Below are positions 1 to 5,011 of a DNA stretch of 5,391 nucleotides, one piece after another. Within the stretch, counting starts at the first letter, position 1. Every line of letters starts with the position of its first letter. The stretch is from Candidatus Peregrinibacteria bacterium (GTDB taxonomy: Bacteria > Patescibacteriota > Gracilibacteria > UBA1369 > LOWO2-01-FULL-3), in the NCBI GenBank assembly GCA_016186245.1, contig JACPLZ010000061.1, positions 1 through 5,391 of the forward strand, given 5' to 3'. Both the position numbers and the translations under genes were made by a program. A model generated the notes under the pieces. It was given only the letters and a program-made list of their open reading frames with translations. It did no database searches and was not told the origin of the DNA.

Positions 1-293
1 ATTTAACCTGGTATGCCGCAGTGCAGGCAACAAGTACGGTAGAAACCAGGACAAGAATCCTACTGCATGGATTGGCAGAAAGATACGGTGTCAGAAGGGA
101 AAGAGGACAGTTAATAACATTGGATTTAAGTCTGACACATCATGATCTTGCAAGGATGGCCGGTATAAGCAGGGAAACTATTACCCGCATAATAGCAGCA
201 TTGGCAAAAAACGGCATAGTGACAAGAACAGGCATACAAAGAGATACAATCACTATTTCTGCCATGAGTGCTTTGGCCTGTCCCAAAGAATAA
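1..293 (+). CDS. Crp/Fnr-family transcriptional regulator, C-terminal part (5' end outside window)
   Basis: The frame is open from the left edge (first full codon at position 3) and ends at TAA 291-293, giving the last 96 residues of a longer protein. A GTG at 21 is in frame but is unlikely to be the true start, because coding similarity continues upstream of it. The visible part matches the Crp/Fnr plan: the end of the long dimerisation helix (VETRTRILLHGLAERYG, as in 'vetRlarlLl'), a short beta linker, then the HTH_Crp winged helix LTHHDLARMAGISRETITRI with the family-typical SRETITR recognition helix, and a C-terminal wing. The N-terminal cyclic-nucleotide-type or redox sensor domain is off-window, so the effector is unknown. 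The gene lies 91 bp upstream of the enhancer-binding protein on the same strand. Six of its ten Ile codons are ATA, like its downstream neighbours. The family call is firm; the ligand and regulon are not inferable. Confidence 0.9.
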   Translation, partial: LTWYAAVQATSTVETRTRILLHGLAERYGVRRERGQLITLDLSLTHHDLARMAGISRETITRIIAALAKNGIVTRTGIQRDTITISAMSALACPKE

Positions 294-296
294 TCA

Positions 297-319
297 CTGA
301 AAATTTAGGAATTTTTCAG
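297..319. promoter_or_regulatory. 23-bp imperfect palindrome, candidate operator
   Basis: Seen directly: arms CTGAAAA (297-303) and TTTTCAG (313-319) pair perfectly. After a T/T mismatch, TT/AA continue the symmetry around a 3-nt centre. It begins 4 bp after the Crp-like stop codon. No T-run follows the right arm and the stem is AT-rich, so it is a poor intrinsic terminator. Its centre (308) is about 64 bp upstream of the transcription start predicted for the next gene, close to the class I position of Crp-type activators. Binding by the upstream Crp-like protein is inference only; the arms are not a canonical TGTGA or TTGAT site. Confidence 0.4.
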
Positions 320-336
320 CATCGCAGATTCCAAAG

Positions 337-365
337 TTGATTTTCCAGAATCGTTAGATTACACT
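337..365 (+). promoter_or_regulatory. Putative sigma70-type promoter of the enhancer-binding protein gene
   Basis: TTGATT (337-342, 4/6 to TTGACA) is separated by exactly 17 bp from TACACT (360-365, 4/6 to TATAAT). Transcription would start near 372, about a dozen bases before the ATG at 385, giving a very short leader without a Shine-Dalgarno sequence. The spacing is ideal but both hexamers are imperfect, so read-through from the Crp-like gene is an equally possible source of transcript. Confidence 0.35.
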
Positions 366-384
366 GCCAACCAAACTTTTTTAT

Positions 385-1707
385 ATGGAAGACAAACCAC
401 CACAAACAGAAGCGCCAATTTTTCCCACACCCCCGGGAGAATCAGTCGATATAGAACAGGCGATAGAGGGTTTATTGGCAACAAGGAATAAACCAGGCAA
501 TAACAACGGAACGGAAAAAGAAACACAAATAACGGCACCACCAGAAAATTTAAAAAGATATGAAACTTTTCAGGATATTTTTTCTCATGGCCATAGATTA
601 AAGATAGGGCAATACGTCACCAGTGTACATTATGCCGATCCGGCTTTCAGACAGTTGGAAGCCACATTGGAAACTGCAAAAATCATATTATCTCTTGGTA
701 ATACTGTCCAAAAAGGAAGTGTTTTAATAACTGGAGCAACAGGTACCGGTAAAGAAGTAATTGCGCTGGCACTCCACGAAGCTTCCGTACAATCTGAAAA
801 TAGTCCATTCATAGCAGTCAATTGCGGAGCCATACCACACAATTTAATTGAAAGTGAGTTATTTGGGTATTCGGCAGGCGCCTTCACGGATGCAAAAAGA
901 AAAGGAAAGAAAGGGGCTTTTGAAGCCGCACAGGGCGGCACACTATTTTTGGACGAAATAGGTGATCTGCCTTTGGATGGTCAGGTTAAAATATTACGTG
1001 CATTACAGGAGAGAAAAATACAGCCTTTGGGGCAAACACAGGTTGTTGATATAACCCACGTAAACATCATTTGCGCCACAAACCATGAGTTGGAGGATTT
1101 GGCCGACAATGGGGAATTTCGTAAAGATCTTTTATACCGTATATCCGGAATTAAAATAGCTGTACCAATGTTGAGAGATAGAACTTTGGATATTCCTTTT
1201 CTATTTTGCAAATTTTGTCTTGAGATCATTGAGGAACTTCGCAAAAAAAATGGAGGCTCGCAATTGCATGGAATTTCACCGGCAGCAATCAACGCTCTAA
1301 TGAGTTATACATGGCCTGGGAACATAAGAGAATTGGCTCAGATAGCACAGCAGGTTACCATTACAGCGAGGCACAAAAAATACATTGACATTGAAGATCT
1401 GGAAATATGCTTGTGTCTTGAAGATACCTCGGAGAACAGAGAAATAACATCAGTTGGGATTTTGGTAAAAAGGCTCGAATCAGCTGTTAGGGCTATTCTG
1501 GAAAATTGTTGGGTTGATAAACATGAACAATTACCGTTAAACGAACTTACAGGTATTTGTCGATATTTCGCCCTGCAAGCTGCATTAAGTATTACCGATC
1601 ATCATAAAGAGTCGGCAGGAAAATTATTGGGGATAAGCAGAAAGAATTTTTGGGAACTTATGAGAAAATACGAGGATGACCCCACAATACGAAGACTTAT
1701 TCAATAA
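385..1707 (+). CDS. Sigma54-type AAA+ enhancer-binding protein with Fis-like C-terminal HTH
   Basis: A 440-aa bacterial enhancer-binding protein, a family of ATPases that remodel sigma54-RNA polymerase closed complexes. Residues 1-80 are a polar, low-complexity N-terminus without a recognisable REC, GAF or PAS sensor. The AAA+ core follows: Walker A GATGTGKE (117-124), sigma54-contacting loop GAFTDA (165-170, the known G-to-D variant of GAFTGA), Walker B GGTLFLDE (184-191), sensor I ATN (231-233), arginine-finger region EFRKDLLYRI (244-253) and sensor II WPGNIREL (310-317). Residues 345-400 form an unassigned helical stretch. Residues 405-430 (KESAGKLLGISRKNFWELMRKY) resemble a Fis-type HTH. 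All catalytic motifs are intact, so it should be an active ATPase. ATG 385 is the first ATG after the in-frame TAG at 355-357; no Shine-Dalgarno site is visible. Its 3' end overlaps the ParB-like frame. Without a receiver domain, it may be constitutive or controlled by a partner, as PspF is. The target promoter and rpoN lie outside the window. Confidence 0.93.
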   Translation: MEDKPPQTEAPIFPTPPGESVDIEQAIEGLLATRNKPGNNNGTEKETQITAPPENLKRYETFQDIFSHGHRLKIGQYVTSVHYADPAFRQLEATLETAKIILSLGNTVQKGSVLITGATGTGKEVIALALHEASVQSENSPFIAVNCGAIPHNLIESELFGYSAGAFTDAKRKGKKGAFEAAQGGTLFLDEIGDLPLDGQVKILRALQERKIQPLGQTQVVDITHVNIICATNHELEDLADNGEFRKDLLYRISGIKIAVPMLRDRTLDIPFLFCKFCLEIIEELRKKNGGSQLHGISPAAINALMSYTWPGNIRELAQIAQQVTITARHKKYIDIEDLEICLCLEDTSENREITSVGILVKRLESAVRAILENCWVDKHEQLPLNELTGICRYFALQAALSITDHHKESAGKLLGISRKNFWELMRKYEDDPTIRRLIQ

Positions 1708-2233
1708 AACATACATGTCCGAAGTTACTGGAAAATTAGAAAAACCGCTTCCATACGAAGAACTTACTCATGGAATAATTGGCCAGGCTATAAGAGACAA
1801 AGCCATGATCGGAAATGATCTGCACTGTCAAGATGGCTCTCTTATACGCTTGCCAACTCTTGAAGATAAACGATACTGCATACCGCTTGATTTGATCTCA
1901 CCAAATCCAACACAGCCACGAAGATATTTTGATCCAGAAGCGCTTAATGAATTGGCTGGTAGCATAGAGTCCATCGGTCAGTTGACACCAATATTGGTAG
2001 TGCCATTTATTATTCAAATTGATGGTCATAAAACTATACGATTTTTCATAGTAGGTGGCGAACGAAGATTTAGAGCGTTAAATAAATTAAAAGAAACCCA
2101 TGCATTAGCTGTTATATCCTGGAATAACGATGAAGATGATTTATTTAGCAAAGCTTATATTGATAATTATCACGAAAAATTGAATGTTTTAGATGAAGCA
2201 CGCTCAATCCGTAGAATGAGCCGGGAAAAATAG
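1676..2233 (+). CDS. ParB/Spo0J-like CTPase-type N-terminal domain (5' part of a frame-disrupted gene)
   Basis: A 185-codon frame carrying the ParB N-terminal domain. After an unassigned 65-residue leader come IPLDLISPNPTQPRRYFD (69-86, box I), GQLTPILV (101-108), the phosphate-binding box FIVGGERRFRA (124-134, canonical GERRxR) and DNYHEKLNVLDEA (163-175, box III, cf. 'eNlqRedLnpiEeA'). These are the residues that bind CTP in ParB/Spo0J/Noc proteins. The frame then stops at TAG 2231-2233, just where the HTH should follow. ParB-like continuation exists in the -1 frame, so the two parts are almost certainly one ancestral gene. ATG 1676 overlaps the preceding gene by 32 bp and has GAGG directly abutting it, too close for good ribosome binding. 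ATG 1715, 7 bp after the upstream TAA, is an alternative start that removes 13 residues. No parA is visible, so a role in partitioning is not shown; gene-regulatory ParB-like proteins of the Noc type are equally possible. Confidence 0.85.
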   Translation: MTPQYEDLFNKTYMSEVTGKLEKPLPYEELTHGIIGQAIRDKAMIGNDLHCQDGSLIRLPTLEDKRYCIPLDLISPNPTQPRRYFDPEALNELAGSIESIGQLTPILVVPFIIQIDGHKTIRFFIVGGERRFRALNKLKETHALAVISWNNDEDDLFSKAYIDNYHEKLNVLDEARSIRRMSREK

Positions 2234-2245
2234 CCCAGTTTTTAC
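2213..2245 (+). other. Frame break and probable small deletion inside the ParB-like gene
   Basis: Up to AAA 2228-2230 the ParB frame reads RRMSREK, then TAG. In the -1 frame the DNA reads EPGKIAQFLQLLSYVE (from 2218), which matches the second half of a ParB HTH ('SrstIanlLRLLkLp'). The join sits on GGGAAAAA (2223-2230). One extra A or G there would fuse the frames into RREKIAQFL-like or RGKIAQFL-like text. Compared with canonical ParB, about 15 residues between DEARSIRRM and IAQFLQLL are also missing. A single deletion of roughly 46 bp would explain both defects at once. Sequencing or assembly error, real mutation and programmed slippage cannot be separated here, but the A-run lacks a good tandem slippery heptamer. 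Confidence 0.75.
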
Positions 2246-3438
2246 AGCTTCTTTCATATGTTGAACAATTTCCTGAATTGGAAGAATCGGTTCGCAATGG
2301 TAATCTCCTCCAATCCCATATATTAAATTTAATGAGATGGAATAGACGTGGAAGGGTAAGAGAAGAAAGTGACGAAGCAAGAGATATTCAACTGGCCAGA
2401 CAGCATGCGGTCAGTCAGATATTGGAAAAAATCAACCAAAAAAAAGATCCCCAAAAAACGACTGATAAATCAGGTAAACCAAGTGATATTACCATCGAGG
2501 ATATTGAACAAGCCAGGAGAAGCGGCATAACTGAAGTTGCCGGTGAAGCAAAAGCAGATATTCTTGCCGTACAAAGGCTTGTAGCGCGTATAAGAACGGC
2601 AAGTTCCCAAATTATAAACAGTGCGAATCAGCTTGCCGACTTTGACAGACAGACAGTTGCTAATGCGTTGAATGGCATGACTCAACCGGTTGAGCTCGTC
2701 AGAACAAGACTGGAAAAAGGCATTTTTTCTGCTGCTCAACTACATAGATTGGTCGATGATATTGCCATAAATAATAGTGAAACTAATCAGGTGGAAAATA
2801 AAATAAAAAAAACATTTCTGGGCAGAATAGAAAAAAGTGGTGTTGAACATTTTGGTGTTGATACACGTTATAGAATCGCAATCGCAATCGCAACTTCAAC
2901 AGACGCCAATAACGATATCTCCACAAACGAAATTGCTTCACTTCTCGAAATTCCAGCAACCACTATCGCCGGTTCGATGAGCCTGCTGAAGAAATCATTG
3001 AAAGATATTGGCATCACATTGATCACCCAGTATCGAAAAGTCCGTATTGGTACAAGGCGGGAATTGGAAAAAATTCCGTTTTATAGGATGTCAGAGAGAA
3101 ACACAAACTCAGAAAAAAAGAAGCAATATATAGCACCATCCGCAATAGGATTTAAAGCAATGACATCCGATAAAAATCTGGACAAAGTGACCGGAGATTT
3201 ATGTGAAGCGCTTAAACGATTTTTTAGCAGCAATGTAGAAATAACAAATGTGAAACATTCACCCTCCGATGACGCAATCATTGTTTTGGAAAAAACCGGA
3301 CAACGCTCATTCAGAATAAGTTCCAATATCAAAAATTTTGCTCAACGGGCAGCAGTATGTATGCCCGCACTTGCGGGTATGATCCGTGATGCTTTAGGCC
3401 TTCCGGAAGCTGATTTAACTCTGAAGGATATTGATTAG
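2218..3438 (+). pseudogene. ParB-like protein, C-terminal part after the frame break (HTH remainder, wHTH-like segment, unknown C-terminus)
   Basis: The frame is open from 2215 to TAG 3436-3438 and has no convincing start of its own (TTG 2278 and ATG 2332 lack Shine-Dalgarno sites), so it is best read as the 3' portion of the ParB-like gene. It opens with KIAQFLQLLSYVEQFPELEESVRNGNLLQSHILNLMRW, the ParB pattern 'LRLLkLPeevqeal.eGkLs.ghaRaLl'. A charged, partly disordered stretch follows (DNA 2380-2480), then helical segments. DNA about 2866-3060 (TRYRIAIAIATSTD through ISTNEIASLLEIPATTIAGSMSLLKKSL to ITQYRKVRIG) looks like a winged helix-turn-helix. The last ~110 residues after a basic linker (SEKKKQY) are not recognised. 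The total is much longer than typical ParB (~280-300 aa). The body is free of further stops over about 400 codons, so decay is recent, the break is an artefact, or the fragment is expressed separately. Confidence 0.65.
3361..3380 (-). terminator. Weak terminator-like hairpin downstream of the M23-SLH gene
   Basis: CCCGCA (3364-3369) and TGCGGG (3372-3377) form a GC-rich stem with a tight loop, extended by a G/T wobble and two A-T pairs to 3361 and 3380. It lies inside the ParB-like reading frame and 35 bp beyond the minus-strand TAA at 3415-3417, where a terminator for the M23-SLH transcript would be expected. No T-tract follows on the minus strand, so intrinsic termination is doubtful; it may be incidental coding structure. 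Confidence 0.25.
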
Positions 3439-4944
3439 TCTGTACATCGCTTCCGCAACCTCTCCGCGACTCATGTCTTTAGAAGGCTCTATTTGCGACG
3501 CCTGCGCATCCACAATTCCAAGCTCTTTAGCATAAGCGAAATAAGGAGCAAACCAAGCATCCACCGCAACATCTTCATAAGAAGCTTCATTGACAATTGG
3601 GTTAATATCAACACTCATTCCGAGAAACAGGATTTTAAGAAACTCAGCCTTATTTACAGGATTTTCCGGCCTAAAAGTACCGTCCGGATTTCCATTCACA
3701 ATGGATTTTTCATATCCGGTATAGAGATAATCGTTATACCATTGTGCGGCCTCTACATCACTAAACGGCGGTTGACCGCTGACAAGATCCGCCTGAATGC
3801 TTTCCAGAATAAACTTTAAAGCCTCGACTCTGTTTACCTTGTCGTTTGGCCTGAAAGTACCGTCCGGATAACCGGAAATCACTCCCTTGTCAATCAGAAA
3901 AGTTACCGCTTCATAATATTTATTTGAAGAATCCAAATCGCTGAAAACTGAAGTTACCACTGGTTCGTCAACAATCACCGGTTCATCAATCACCACAGGC
4001 TCATCCACTACCGGTTCATCAACAACAACCGGCTCATTCACGACCACCGGCTCATCTATAACTACCGGTTCATCGACAACGACAGTTGCACCAAGATAAT
4101 TCTGCACATATTTCAACGGATTTATAGTCGTTGCAATTGCATTCTCTTTGCCCAACCCGGCATTTACCGCACCAAAAAAATCCAGACCTGCGTCAGAAGC
4201 TTCCTGCCATGTAAACGGCCAAAACGGATGCCACGGAGCCTGATCATTATCAATCTGGAAATGGACATGCGGAGTCGTAGCCGTGCCGCTTTCCCCCGAT
4301 AATCCAATCTGTTGGCCTTTTGTCACAACATCGCCGACATTAACCAATAAACTTCCAAGATGACTGTAGGAAGAATAGATAACTGTATTTGCACCCCCAT
4401 CATCCAAAGTCGGAAAATTATTGTGCACAAGCACAACATGCGATCCAAAACCTGAGCTCTGGGAAGAAGCTTTAACCACTGTACCGTTTGCGACTGCAAA
4501 AACCGGTGTGCCATTCGGTACTTTGATATCCACGGCCGGATGTGAGCCAGCGCCCTCCACTCCATCCAAAGTATAACTGCCGAGATAGGGGACTGAATAA
4601 GTTATTTTTGCATTTCTCACTGCGTCATCCGAGGCATTTCCCCATTTTAGGCTATCCACCGTAGTCGCCAGAATTGCCGGATCATAGAAAGGAGTTTCAA
4701 TAAATTTGCTTTGATCGATTTCACTGTATGCAAAATCTCTTTCAGCATCGTTTAATTTCACCCAATCGGGCACTTTTTGCACAGGATAAGTTGTCCCGTC
4801 AAAAGGCGCGTGTTCGGGATAACTCAAAATGCTCGTCCTGTACAGAAAAGAATTGATATCAAAAAAAGCCATACTCGTGGAAAACAACAAAGTCGCCAAG
4901 ACTGCTCCTGCAAATTTGGGTCTTTTCTTGAAAAATTCTCTCAT
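3415..4944 (-). CDS. Secreted M23 family metallopeptidase with DEPVV-repeat linker and three SLH domains
   Basis: A 509-aa exported, probably wall-attached peptidoglycan endopeptidase. Basic residues (MREFFKKRPK) precede a hydrophobic segment (11-27), with possible signal-peptidase cleavage after SMA (24-26); an uncleaved anchor is the alternative. Residues 110-235 are the M23 (LytM/lysostaphin-type) domain: zinc ligands H135 and D139 (HPAVD) and H228 in HVH (226-228), with H195 in YSHL at the likely catalytic position; all are present, so it should be active. Residues 288-330 are a (D/N)EPVV(V/I) repeat linker. Three SLH domains follow, starting near residues 333, 393 and 455. The first two carry GxPDGTFRP and lie exactly 60 residues apart; the third is degenerate there. 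SLH domains typically bind pyruvylated cell-wall polymers. ATG 4944 is chosen for the signal peptide; no Shine-Dalgarno site is seen. The 3' end overlaps the convergent ParB-like frame by 24 bp. Only 3 of the first 16 Ile codons are ATA. Confidence 0.93.
   Translation of the reverse strand: MREFFKKRPKFAGAVLATLLFSTSMAFFDINSFLYRTSILSYPEHAPFDGTTYPVQKVPDWVKLNDAERDFAYSEIDQSKFIETPFYDPAILATTVDSLKWGNASDDAVRNAKITYSVPYLGSYTLDGVEGAGSHPAVDIKVPNGTPVFAVANGTVVKASSQSSGFGSHVVLVHNNFPTLDDGGANTVIYSSYSHLGSLLVNVGDVVTKGQQIGLSGESGTATTPHVHFQIDNDQAPWHPFWPFTWQEASDAGLDFFGAVNAGLGKENAIATTINPLKYVQNYLGATVVVDEPVVIDEPVVVNEPVVVDEPVVDEPVVIDEPVIVDEPVVTSVFSDLDSSNKYYEAVTFLIDKGVISGYPDGTFRPNDKVNRVEALKFILESIQADLVSGQPPFSDVEAAQWYNDYLYTGYEKSIVNGNPDGTFRPENPVNKAEFLKILFLGMSVDINPIVNEASYEDVAVDAWFAPYFAYAKELGIVDAQASQIEPSKDMSRGEVAEAMYRLINILQS
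3668..3869 (-). repeat. Direct repeat within SLH-coding DNA (22-bp units 180 bp apart)
   Basis: The 22-bp segments 3668-3689 and 3848-3869 are identical except for one base (A/G) and encode the DGTFRP motif of SLH domains 2 and 1. The exact 180-bp spacing equals one 60-residue SLH unit, which points to tandem duplication of the domain followed by divergence. Confidence 0.7.
3955..4083 (-). repeat. 18-bp tandem repeat encoding the (D/N)EPVV(V/I) linker
   Basis: Seven consecutive copies of a hexapeptide unit built on DEPVV (residues 288-330 of the M23-SLH protein), with one N-for-D substitution and one unit shortened to five residues (15 bp). Synonymous codons vary between copies (GGTTCA, GGCTCA and GGTTCG on the plus strand), so the array is not a fresh expansion or an assembly artefact. 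It is an acidic, Pro/Val-rich spacer of the kind that separates a catalytic domain from wall-binding domains. Confidence 0.9.
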
Positions 4945-4948
4945 TTAC

Positions 4949-4976
4949 TTGGTTTTTTATTTTTGTTTCATATAAT
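4949..4976 (+). promoter_or_regulatory. Putative sigma70-type promoter of tsaE
   Basis: TATAAT (4971-4976, 6/6) is preceded by TTGGTT (4949-4954, 3/6 to TTGACA) at 16 bp. Transcription would start near 4983, leaving a leader of about 29 nt before the TTG at 5012. The -10 is perfect but the -35 is weak. It shares the palindrome TATAATTATA with the opposing promoter. Confidence 0.45.
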
Positions 4977-5003
4977 TATAGCAATTTCTACCGCATAAAT
5001 CAA
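4975..5003 (-). promoter_or_regulatory. Putative sigma70-type promoter of the M23-SLH gene
   Basis: Read on the minus strand: TTGATT (5003-4998, 4/6) then a 17-bp spacer then TATAAT (4980-4975, 6/6). Transcription would start near 4968, leaving about 24 nt of AT-rich leader before ATG 4944. This is the best-formed promoter in the window. Its -10 overlaps that of the divergent tsaE promoter by two bases. Confidence 0.65.
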
Positions 5004-5011
5004 TCATCAGC

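Noticed and set aside
273..289. Possible sigma54 -24/-12 promoter (TTGGCCTG...) ahead of the enhancer-binding protein gene
   Set aside because: With GG at 275-276, the -13/-12 position reads AG instead of GC, so the invariant element is absent.
297..319. Intrinsic terminator of the Crp-like gene
   Set aside because: The stem is AT-rich with a mismatch and no T-run follows; it fits an operator better.
2222..2232. Programmed -1 frameshift at GGGAAAAATAG
   Set aside because: The in-frame codons CGG GAA AAA do not form an X XXY YYZ heptamer, no downstream stem-loop was seen, and the missing HTH residues point to a deletion instead.
2874..2891. Triple AATCGC microrepeat
   Set aside because: It encodes the IAIAIA stretch of a predicted helix and is too short to treat as a separate element.
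3955..4083. CRISPR-like repeat array
   Set aside because: The 18-bp units are directly adjacent without spacers and translate to a clean protein repeat inside an intact gene.
4323..4565. Alternative minus-strand reading frame, and other overlapping or antisense frames (e.g. 359-541, 630-941, 981-1292, 3493-3819, 4777-4998, 5000-5230)
   Set aside because: All lie over strongly supported genes in other frames, show no recognisable motifs and have low-complexity or antisense-like composition.
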